From: CAZEER01 sp964586315
GTDB lineage: Bacteria > Fidelibacterota > Marinisomatia > Marinisomatales > UBA1611
NCBI GenBank assembly: GCA_964586315.1
Contig: CAZPHE010000071.1
Span: forward strand, 1 to 11,193
Length of the DNA: 11,193 bases
Reading direction: 5' to 3'
Shown: positions 1 through 6,791 of the stretch, piece by piece
Position numbering within the stretch: position 1 is the first letter of the stretch
How the letters are laid out: each line of letters starts with the position of its first letter
Made by a program: the position numbers and the translations under genes
Notes under the pieces: model-generated
What the model was told of the DNA's origin: nothing
What the model saw: only the letters and a program-made list of their open reading frames with translations
Database searches by the model: none

Positions 1-399
1 AGGCTTGAATCATCTGCAAAACAATATGGTGTTTATAATTTTGTGGGTGAAAATATATATGAAGCTGCAAAAGATGAATATATTTTCCGTTTTTTAGATT
101 TTGTTAGGGTAAAAGGAAAAAATATTCCTGTTAAAGTTTATGAATTGGTTGCATCTAAAACTGAGATTGATAACACACTTATTAATCTTATTAAAAATTT
201 TGAAAAAGGACTGGATCTTTATTATCAACAGGAATGGGATCAAGCTATTTTACAATTTAAAAAGGCTGATGAAATGGAAGATCATTTTCTTTCAAGAAAT
301 ACTACCCCGTCTAATGTATACATTGACAGATGTTCAATGTATAAAGATAATCCTCCCGGAAAAGATTGGGATGGCGTTTGGATTATGACTTCAAAGTAA
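1..399 (+). CDS. Class III adenylate/guanylate cyclase, C-terminal part (5' truncated by window edge)
   Basis: The reading frame is open from base 1 to a TAA at 397-399, giving 132 residues of a protein that began before the window. The first part (RLESSAKQYGVYNF, then DEYIFRFLDFVRVKGK and PVKVYEL) matches the end of the class III cyclase catalytic domain, where the usual phrasing is 'ARLE...QYG...I...FRPLD.VRVKGK..PV.VYEL'. These enzymes make cAMP or cGMP from ATP or GTP. The metal- and base-binding residues lie upstream and cannot be checked, so substrate is unknown. From about residue 60 comes a short TPR-like helical tail (FEKGLDLYYQQEWDQAILQF) ending in DWDGVW, typical of cyclases with an N-terminal CHASE2 sensor; that sensor is inferred, not seen. 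A GTG at 43 could be mistaken for a start, but homology continues upstream of it. The stop is 62 bases before porX on the same strand. Confidence 0.85.
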   Translation, partial: RLESSAKQYGVYNFVGENIYEAAKDEYIFRFLDFVRVKGKNIPVKVYELVASKTEIDNTLINLIKNFEKGLDLYYQQEWDQAILQFKKADEMEDHFLSRNTTPSNVYIDRCSMYKDNPPGKDWDGVWIMTSK

Positions 400-461
400 T
401 ATTTAAATGAGATCCTCTTTAATTTAGTTAATTTTTATATGTAATCTATTAGCTAGTCTTT

Positions 462-2021
462 ATGGGAAATATACGTGGGCATATATTATGGGTTGATGAT
501 GAAATTCAACATTTAAAGCCACATATTCTTTTTTTAGAGGAAAAAGGATACAATTTAACCAAAGTCACCAATGGACAGGATGCCATTTTACTAACCAATA
601 AAAACCATTACGATTTGATTTTACTCGACCATTCTATGCCTGGGATGGATGGGCTTGAGACTCTTAAACTATTGAAAGAGAACCATTCTAATCAACTTAT
701 AATTATGATTACTAAAACGGAAGATGAATGGCTTATGGATGAAGCAATCACAAGTCAGGTAGAACAATTTTTAACTAAACCAGTTAACCCAAGTCAGATT
801 TTCATGGCATGTAAACAGGCATTAGAAAAAGTTAAAATACGTGAACAAAGAGTAACTAGCGATTATTTAAAAGAATTTCAAGAAATTGATGCTAGTTTGA
901 CTAATGAATTAGATTTAAATGCTTGGTGCAGACTATATGATCGACTTGTTGATTGGCAAATAAAATTTGATAGGTATAAAGATACAGGCTTAAGTACTAT
1001 ACTTGATGAACAAATTAAGACCTGTAATAGGGAATTTGTCCATTTTGTAGAATTGAATTACAAAACCTGGTTGTGGAGTAAAGATAGACCTTTATTCACA
1101 AATGATATTATTAAGAAATATGTAAAACCTATTCTTAATCAGGATAAAAAAGTTTGCCTATTGGTAGTAGACTGTATGCGGCATGATCATTTTAAAGCGA
1201 TGATGCCTATTTTAGATTCATTATTTTCGATCAAGCTACATTTTTCTTTATCCTTATTGCCAACCGCAACACCGTACTCAAGGAATGCTATTTTCTGTGG
1301 AATGTTTCCAGATGAAATGATTTCAAAGTATCCAGAACAGGCCAGAGATATGGAAACTAATGCCCCAAGTCTAAATCAATATGAGAAAATATTTCTCCTA
1401 GATCATTTGAATCAACTTAGTTTAGGAGACAAAACTGTACATTATCATAAGATTTGGGCTGTAAATGAAGGGAAAAAGTTTTATAACCGTATAAAAGACT
1501 ATGCTCAACTGGATTTATTAGCTCTAGTAGTTAATTTTGTAGATATTCTAGCTCACAAGAGCTCACAAATGGAGGTATTAAAAGAAATGGTACCTGATGA
1601 AGCAGGGTATCGAGTAGCTGTAAAATCTTGGTTTGAACATTCTTGGTTGCTACAGGTTCTTAAATATATTAGTGAAAATGGATGGACTGTGGTGATGACA
1701 AGTGATCATGGAAGTATCCGAGTACAAAATGATATTATGGTAGCCGCTGATCGTGGAGCATCTTCAGGTGTCAGATACAAATATGGTCGGAATTTAAATA
1801 CAAATGAAAAAAATGCACTAGTCATTAGAGAACCTGAAAGTTATCGATTGCCTACTTTAGGACCCCAACCTAGTTATGTCATTGCAAAAGGAGACAATTA
1901 TTTTGTATATCCGAATGAAGCTCATAAATATCAATTGATGTTCAAAAATTCTTTTCAACATGGTGGTATCAGTATGGAAGAAATGCTGATTCCAGTTGCA
2001 GTGATGCAAGGACGTGGTTAA
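462..2021 (+). CDS. porX: PorX: response regulator with C-terminal PglZ/alkaline-phosphatase-like domain, T9SS regulator
   Basis: This 519-residue protein has the length and architecture of Bacteroidota PorX. Residues 5-120 are a receiver domain with the acidic pair D12/D13, predicted phospho-acceptor D56 (LILLDHSMPGMDG), T84 and K106 (FLTKP). A helical linker follows, then a PglZ domain of the alkaline phosphatase superfamily from about residue 200. Visible metal-site candidates there are D237 (LVVDCMRHDH), the threonines of PTATPYSRN (T268/T270, one being the likely nucleophile), D361 and H365 (NFVDILAH), and D415/H416 (TSDHGS). In Porphyromonas and Flavobacterium, PorX works with the sensor PorY and sigma factor SigP to control type IX secretion genes, and its phosphatase-like domain is reported to cleave oligonucleotides. 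All key residues look intact. No sensor kinase is next to it. The ATG at 462 has no clear Shine-Dalgarno. The stop overlaps the tsaE start by one base (TAATG). Confidence 0.93.
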   Translation: MGNIRGHILWVDDEIQHLKPHILFLEEKGYNLTKVTNGQDAILLTNKNHYDLILLDHSMPGMDGLETLKLLKENHSNQLIIMITKTEDEWLMDEAITSQVEQFLTKPVNPSQIFMACKQALEKVKIREQRVTSDYLKEFQEIDASLTNELDLNAWCRLYDRLVDWQIKFDRYKDTGLSTILDEQIKTCNREFVHFVELNYKTWLWSKDRPLFTNDIIKKYVKPILNQDKKVCLLVVDCMRHDHFKAMMPILDSLFSIKLHFSLSLLPTATPYSRNAIFCGMFPDEMISKYPEQARDMETNAPSLNQYEKIFLLDHLNQLSLGDKTVHYHKIWAVNEGKKFYNRIKDYAQLDLLALVVNFVDILAHKSSQMEVLKEMVPDEAGYRVAVKSWFEHSWLLQVLKYISENGWTVVMTSDHGSIRVQNDIMVAADRGASSGVRYKYGRNLNTNEKNALVIREPESYRLPTLGPQPSYVIAKGDNYFVYPNEAHKYQLMFKNSFQHGGISMEEMLIPVAVMQGRG

Positions 2022-2458
2022 TGTGTTATATCTCAAATTCAATTGAAGAAACCTTCCACATTGCATCTAATATAGCAGAAAAAGTTTCACCAGGAACTAT
2101 AATTGCATTGAAAGGAGACTTAGGGACTGGGAAAACAACATTTACACAAGGTTTTGCTCATGCTATTGGTGTTAAAGAACTTGTTGGTTCTCCTACTTTC
2201 AAATTGATTTCTGAATATGAGGGAAGAAATTTTTGGTTATACCATATTGATGCCTATCGATTAAAGGGTGCATATGATTTTTTAAATATTGGAGGTGAAG
2301 AATATTTGTTCTCACAATTTGGTGTAACAATAATTGAATGGGCAGATATTATAATGGAATTATTACCTGATAACACTATTAATATCAATTTTCATAGAAT
2401 CCAAAATAATGCCAATGGAAGGAAAATAGAAATTGATGGATTAGAAAATGTCTTCTAA
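2021..2458 (+). CDS. tsaE: TsaE, tRNA t6A37 biosynthesis ATPase subunit
   Basis: A 145-residue cytoplasmic P-loop ATPase of usual family length. TsaE acts with TsaB and TsaD in transferring the threonylcarbamoyl group to A37 of tRNAs that read ANN codons, with ATP hydrolysis resetting the complex. Visible signatures are the Walker A motif GDLGTGKTT (residues 32-40, catalytic lysine K38), the following VGSPTF, HIDAYRL (D77) and IIEWAD (E106-D109), all diagnostic of the family. The start ATG at 2021 shares its A with the porX stop codon, and an AAGGA at 2008-2012 lies eight bases before it, so it can be read by re-initiation after porX. The last 11 bases overlap tsaB. Being placed next to porX also fits what I recall of gene order in Bacteroidota. 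Confidence 0.96.
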   Translation: MCYISNSIEETFHIASNIAEKVSPGTIIALKGDLGTGKTTFTQGFAHAIGVKELVGSPTFKLISEYEGRNFWLYHIDAYRLKGAYDFLNIGGEEYLFSQFGVTIIEWADIIMELLPDNTININFHRIQNNANGRKIEIDGLENVF

Positions 2459-3089
2459 AATTCTTTTAGCTATTGAAACATCTTCTTTGGTTTGTGGTGC
2501 AGCAATTATTAAGGAAGAAAGAATATTAAGTCTAATCGAAAAAATATCACCACGGGAGCATGCTGAAATTTTACCTGGTTTTATACAGAAAAGTCTTTTG
2601 AAAAGCAGGATAACACTTGATGAATTAGATGGTATAGCATTAAATATTGGTCCTGGATCTTTTACAGGTTTAAGGATTGGTTTAGGAATTTCAAAAGGTA
2701 TTACTTATGCAAAAAAGTTACCCATCATTCCTGTACCATCTCTACTCTCCTTAGCTTTTACAAATAAAAAAAATGAGCCTAAAAATGGAATATTATATTC
2801 TCATGCCAAAAAAGTTTTTTATCAGGAATTTATATGGATTAATGGAATTCCATTTGAAAAATCTAAACCAACTGTTGATAATATTGAGAATTATATTGGG
2901 GAATTAAATGGAGGTTTTCAATATAATTGTGAATCCATTTTAAAATCTTCTGAAAAATTGGAAAAAGTAATACCTTCTGCAGGTTCAATTGGTCTACTGG
3001 GATCATTATTTTATAATGATTGGGCAATAAATGACACATACGAACTTGTCCCGAATTATATATCTCCATTTAAGGTTAAATCTCATTAA
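2448..3089 (+). CDS. tsaB: TsaB, tRNA t6A37 threonylcarbamoyltransferase complex scaffold subunit
   Basis: A 213-residue protein of the ASKHA fold, slightly shorter than the roughly 230 residues common in the family. TsaB is the non-catalytic partner that dimerises with TsaD and recruits TsaE. The N-terminal phosphate-binding-like strand (ILLAIETSS, E10), EHAEILP (37-43) and the hallmark GPGSFTGLRIG (68-78) are clear; the C-terminal half (from about residue 105) is poorly conserved, as is usual for TsaB. The ATG at 2448 lies inside the end of tsaE in another frame, an 11-base overlap consistent with translational coupling. The catalytic partner TsaD is not in this window, and no rimI follows, unlike many other bacteria. 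It is the last gene of the cyclase-porX-tsaE-tsaB run; a 125-base gap follows. Confidence 0.94.
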   Translation: MSSKILLAIETSSLVCGAAIIKEERILSLIEKISPREHAEILPGFIQKSLLKSRITLDELDGIALNIGPGSFTGLRIGLGISKGITYAKKLPIIPVPSLLSLAFTNKKNEPKNGILYSHAKKVFYQEFIWINGIPFEKSKPTVDNIENYIGELNGGFQYNCESILKSSEKLEKVIPSAGSIGLLGSLFYNDWAINDTYELVPNYISPFKVKSH

Positions 3090-3214
3090 TTCGCCCTATT
3101 TTAATTGGATGGCTTATTAATTTTTGATTCTTTTGAAAGAAAGAAATATATTTTTTAGCCTAAATTATATCACATAGTTTAAATGACGATTTAAATTTTT
3201 TAAATAGTACTAAT
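3090..3214 (+). promoter_or_regulatory. Intergenic spacer with a possible Bacteroidota-type promoter before the DUF1800 gene
   Basis: This AT-rich gap separates tsaB from the DUF1800-DUF1501 pair. A TTG at 3124-3126 followed after 20 bases by TATATTTT (3147-3154) resembles the Bacteroidota -33/-7 promoter pattern (TTG, then TAnnTTTG), though the last base differs and such matches arise easily in AT-rich DNA. A short inverted repeat TTTAAA-N6-TTTAAA lies close to the start codon. I see no convincing terminator hairpin after tsaB. Confidence 0.25.
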
Positions 3215-4828
3215 TTGAAAACAGATATCAATTATTTAAAAACATCTAATTCTTTTTGGCCTAATGAACAGTGTTCAGACTTTCATAAAACTCTTATTGA
3301 AAAGAATTGGAGATATTTTCAAGGTTCTGATTTTGTTGATCTAACGGGGAGTCCACCATTAATCAGAGCAGTTTCAAACTCAAGAGATTTCTCTTGGGAT
3401 TCCAGCACTGTTTCTCATTTATTAAAACGTACAGTTATTGGACCAACTATCCAAGATATCAACACTTTGTTAGATATTGGATTAGAAAACACTCTTGAAA
3501 ATATTTTATCAGATCAACAAATACCTTCCCCTCCTGGAGCTTGGGTAACTGAAGAATTGCCTGATTGGAATTCATTATCATTGCTAGAAAGACAGGAAAT
3601 TATCCAAACTTACCATAACCGGATGAGGGCATTCCAAAAATGGTGGGGACAACGAATGATTAATAGTGGATTAAATATTACTGAAGTTATGACGTTATTT
3701 TGGCATAGTTATTTTGCTTCTGCTTACTCTAAAGTTTTCTACCCACAGGCAATGTACCAACAAAATTATGTTTTTCGAATGTTTTGTATGGGCAATTTTA
3801 AAGATCTACTACGACATGTAACTTTTGGTCCAGCAATGATGATATGGTTAGATATATCTGGCAGTAGGAAAGAAGCTCCAAATGAAAATTTTGCTAGGGA
3901 ACTAATGGAACTTTTTACCCTAGGTGTAGACAATTATAGTCAAAGTGATGTCATCGCAGCTTCGCGTGCATTTACAGGCTATGTGACTAATGGGCTTGAT
4001 ACCAATTATAATTTTGAAACAATGGAGGGATGGGGATATTGGTGGACAGACTGGCATGATTTTGATGATAAGACTTTCATGAACCAGACTGGACCATGGT
4101 CAGGAGATGATATTATCAATATAATACTAGACCGTGATGAATGTGCAATCCATATAAGTAAAAAGTTATATCAATGGTTTTTATATGATAATCCAGACAT
4201 AGACTTAATTAATAATATGGCAGATATATTACGTTCTAATGATTATGAATTAAAGCCTGTATTAGATTATTTTTTTTCAAATGATCATTTTTATAACCCT
4301 ACTTTTATTGGTTCAAATATCCAAAATCCAGTCCAATTATACTTAGGGTCAATTAAGAGATTGAAAATGGAAAATCAACCATTTGATTCAAATTTTTTTA
4401 CGGAAATTCAAAATCATTTAGATATGATTCTATTTGAACCACCTGATGTAAATGGATGGGTAGGATATAGGTCTTGGTTAAATTCTAATACACTTCCTTC
4501 AAGAAAAGCTATGTTATGTGCACTTGTGGATCATGAAAGTCCATTTGGTAATTTTGGAAATTATTTAAATATTCCAATAGTAGCACAATCATTAGTTAAC
4601 GAAGATGATGATACTTATCATATAATTCAAATAATCAATAATCTTGCTTTGTTATTTTTAGGAATACCGATAAATGAAATTCTTAGAGAACAATTGCTAA
4701 ATATAGCATTAGATGGTGCTGAACCTTATGATTGGAATATTAATTTACCAGCTCATAACGCCCAATGGAATCGATTTGAAGATTTATTGAAGCATATTAT
4801 GAGACTACCAGAATTTCAATTATCATGA
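3215..4828 (+). CDS. DUF1800 domain-containing protein (partner of the DUF1501 protein)
   Basis: A 537-residue protein covering the whole DUF1800 family. Recognisable blocks are HLLKRTVIGPT (from about residue 68), the region around MTLFWHSYFAS, then GNFKDLLRHVTFGPAM and the family hallmark NENFARELMELFTLG (223-237), followed by AASRAFTGYV and, near the C-terminus, FEPPDVNGWVGYRSWLN. The biochemical function is unknown; the gene is very often found directly before a DUF1501 gene, as here, with a four-base ATGA overlap. The start is uncertain: the chosen TTG has no Shine-Dalgarno, an in-frame stop lies at 3161-3163, and the first in-frame ATG (about residue 136) would remove part of the conserved domain. 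Translation upstream of the TTG gives no hydrophobic signal peptide, so export of this protein is not predicted from its sequence. Confidence 0.88.
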   Translation: MKTDINYLKTSNSFWPNEQCSDFHKTLIEKNWRYFQGSDFVDLTGSPPLIRAVSNSRDFSWDSSTVSHLLKRTVIGPTIQDINTLLDIGLENTLENILSDQQIPSPPGAWVTEELPDWNSLSLLERQEIIQTYHNRMRAFQKWWGQRMINSGLNITEVMTLFWHSYFASAYSKVFYPQAMYQQNYVFRMFCMGNFKDLLRHVTFGPAMMIWLDISGSRKEAPNENFARELMELFTLGVDNYSQSDVIAASRAFTGYVTNGLDTNYNFETMEGWGYWWTDWHDFDDKTFMNQTGPWSGDDIINIILDRDECAIHISKKLYQWFLYDNPDIDLINNMADILRSNDYELKPVLDYFFSNDHFYNPTFIGSNIQNPVQLYLGSIKRLKMENQPFDSNFFTEIQNHLDMILFEPPDVNGWVGYRSWLNSNTLPSRKAMLCALVDHESPFGNFGNYLNIPIVAQSLVNEDDDTYHIIQIINNLALLFLGIPINEILREQLLNIALDGAEPYDWNINLPAHNAQWNRFEDLLKHIMRLPEFQLS

Positions 4829-6357
4829 AAAGACGAGACTTTATTAAATCTTCAATAATATTATCTTCTCTGGGTTCGTGTGTTCCTTCTCTATTATTTG
4901 GATCAAGAAATAGATTTAGCTTTGGAAATTCCAATATTGATTCAGATAAAATTGTTATTTTAATAAAAATGAATGGTGGAAATGATGGACTAAATACAAT
5001 TATTCCTTTTCAAAATTCATCCTATTATGATCAAAGACCCTCTATCTCTATACCTAGTTCACAATCCCTGCCGATTACTGATTCTCTAGCTTTACATCCA
5101 GCTTTGGAAAATTGGCAAACATTATTTTACCAACAAAAAATGGCGATAATACAAGGCGTAGGATATCCTGATGGTAATTTATCTCATTTTCGTTCCTCAG
5201 ATATTTGGGATACAGGATCAGATGAGGATGTAGAATTAAATACTGGTTGGCTAGGTAGGTTACTTGAACTGGAATATCCAGGGTTCCCTAATAATGCTCC
5301 AGAACATCCACTCGCAATCCAATATAATAGTGCTAACCTTTTAGAGTTTAGAACAAGTATATCTAATACAGGCTTATATATGTATGATCCAGATATAATG
5401 TACTCTATCATATCTGGTAATTATATTGAAAACATTAATTCAGATACTCCAGAGACATTTGGTGGAGATGAACTCTCATTCATAAAAGAGTTGGATTATA
5501 TGTCATTTAATTATTCTCAAATAATATCCGATGCTGCACAAAATGCTCCAAATACAATTGCAACATATCCAGAAACAGGTATAGGAACACAGTTCAAGAT
5601 TACTTCAAGGTTGATTACTGGTGGTCTATCTACGCCATTTTACCGGTTATATCAGCATGGATACGATACGCATGTAAACCAAACAACGCAACATAACCAA
5701 TTATTATCTGAACTTTCTAATGCTTTATACGTATTTATAAATGAAATGGATAGTCTAGGTATTCTAGATAGAATTTTAATTGTAACAACTAGTGAATTTG
5801 GAAGAAGGATATTTGAAAATGCTTCAGGTGGAACGGATCATGGTACTAGTGCACCTATCTTTATTTTTGGTTCAAATATCAATGGGGGTGTTTTTGGTAA
5901 TGATCCAGACTTAATCCAACTTGATGACAATGATAATTTGGATGTGCAATATGATTATAGACAGATTTACACTACGATTGTAACCGATTGGTTTGGATTA
6001 AACCAATCTATATCTGATCAGGTTTTTGATGGGGATTTCACTAAAATATCTTTTATAAATACAGAATTGAATTCTACAACTAATAGTAGCCTTAATAGTT
6101 TTAAATTATATCCTGCTTATCCAAATCCATTTAATATGAGTACTACAATTCGTTATCAAATACCGAATAATCACGATGTGTCTATTATTCTATTTGATTT
6201 GAGAGGTAGAGTATTAAAAAGATACAATCTTGGTCAAAAGAAATCCGGTGTTCATTCCTTTAAATTAGATGGTAAAAATCTTTCATCTGGGAACTATATT
6301 GTGAGAGTATTTTGGAAAGATAAGAGCTTAATTCAAAAAATTAGTATAATAAAATAA
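4825..6357 (+). CDS. DUF1501 family surface protein with twin-arginine-like signal and C-terminal T9SS sorting domain
   Basis: A 510-residue protein in three parts. Residues 1-27 form an export signal with KRRDFIK, a close match to the twin-arginine motif, followed by a hydrophobic stretch (SIILSSLGSCVPSLLFG). Residues 43-405 are the DUF1501 domain, related to the sulfatase/alkaline phosphatase fold: KMNGGNDGLNTIIPF (N50-N57), ALHPAL, IQGVGYP, LSHFRSSDIW, HGYDTH (278-283), TSEFGRR (322-328) and GGTDHGTSAP (H339). Residues 426-510 are a type A T9SS sorting domain opening with YPAYPNPFN (429-437) and containing LFDLRGRVLK and SSGNYIVRV, ending in KISIIK; such domains direct proteins across the outer membrane and are usually cleaved. 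A surface location is therefore predicted. The catalytic role of DUF1501 is not established. No Shine-Dalgarno is visible; the start overlaps the DUF1800 stop, implying coupled translation. Confidence 0.92.
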   Translation: MKRRDFIKSSIILSSLGSCVPSLLFGSRNRFSFGNSNIDSDKIVILIKMNGGNDGLNTIIPFQNSSYYDQRPSISIPSSQSLPITDSLALHPALENWQTLFYQQKMAIIQGVGYPDGNLSHFRSSDIWDTGSDEDVELNTGWLGRLLELEYPGFPNNAPEHPLAIQYNSANLLEFRTSISNTGLYMYDPDIMYSIISGNYIENINSDTPETFGGDELSFIKELDYMSFNYSQIISDAAQNAPNTIATYPETGIGTQFKITSRLITGGLSTPFYRLYQHGYDTHVNQTTQHNQLLSELSNALYVFINEMDSLGILDRILIVTTSEFGRRIFENASGGTDHGTSAPIFIFGSNINGGVFGNDPDLIQLDDNDNLDVQYDYRQIYTTIVTDWFGLNQSISDQVFDGDFTKISFINTELNSTTNSSLNSFKLYPAYPNPFNMSTTIRYQIPNNHDVSIILFDLRGRVLKRYNLGQKKSGVHSFKLDGKNLSSGNYIVRVFWKDKSLIQKISIIK

Positions 6358-6791
6358 AAATCAAACCATTCTTCAACCATTCAATAATTTAATTCTATAA
6401 AATAAATTTACTTTAAATCTCAAAACATTGATTCCTAGGATGCTTTTAGGAGTGATAGTTAGATAGAGAATGATAGAGGGAAAAATAAAAGGCTTTCAAA
6501 TTTTAACACACAAAAGAAGGCCAATGAATCCCTACTAGTAATGCTAAGATAAAACTAACATTAAAAAGGATAAATAATCTACTTTCTATTGTGATTTGAT
6601 ATTTTTTTTGAAGGAATTTTGTTTTCAAGATAAGTCTTTACTCTTTTATTTTCTACCCGATTTACAAAATAAGAAGTTTTACGAGATTTATAACTCAAAG
6701 GTTGTAGGTTCAAATTTGTTCTCCACTACAAATGATAAAATCAGCATATATTTGATAAACCTTCGTAATTGAATTTTTCATATATAAATGT
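6358..6791. other. 434-base intergenic region without a convincing gene
   Basis: This AT-rich spacer lies between two convergent genes (the DUF1501 gene and the minus-strand MBL-fold gene). It holds two copies of AACCATTC (6364-6371 and 6375-6382), a small inverted repeat TCCTA-N9-TAGGA (6433-6451) with no T-tract, and a tRNA-like 3' fragment listed separately. I see no Rho-independent terminator for either flanking gene and no ORF with homology I recognise. Confidence 0.6.
6682..6728 (+). pseudogene. Possible decayed tRNA 3' half (relic)
   Basis: The stretch reads like the second half of a tRNA with canonical spacing: a loop TTTATAA (6687-6693, U33 followed by TAT in the anticodon position), a five-base variable region AGGTT (6699-6703), GTAGG plus the T-loop TTCAAAT (6709-6715), then a seven-base acceptor-like CTCCACT and an A at the discriminator place (6728). 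However, the anticodon stem, the T stem (GTAGG against TTGTT) and the acceptor stem do not pair properly, and no matching D arm or AGTGGAG 5' strand is found upstream. It therefore cannot be a functional tRNA. It may be a remnant of a tRNA gene or of a tRNA-targeted integration event, or a chance resemblance. Confidence 0.3.

Noticed and set aside
43..399. Complete small gene starting at the GTG at 43
   Set aside because: Cyclase-like sequence continues in frame upstream to base 1, so this is the tail of a truncated gene.
1140..2021. PglZ domain as part of a BREX phage-defence system
   Set aside because: The domain is fused to a receiver domain in a 519-residue protein with PorX layout, and no BREX genes (brxA, brxB, brxC, pglX, brxL) are nearby.
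5184..5411. Minus-strand ORF of 75 codons inside the DUF1501 gene
   Set aside because: It lies opposite a well-conserved coding region, has no recognisable domain and no start signals; the same holds for the other antisense ORFs inside tsaB, the amine oxidase and the permease.
6470..6538. 22-codon ORF in the large intergenic spacer (MIEGKIKGFQ...)
   Set aside because: It is too short, has no recognisable motif or convincing ribosome binding site, and ORFs of this size are expected by chance.
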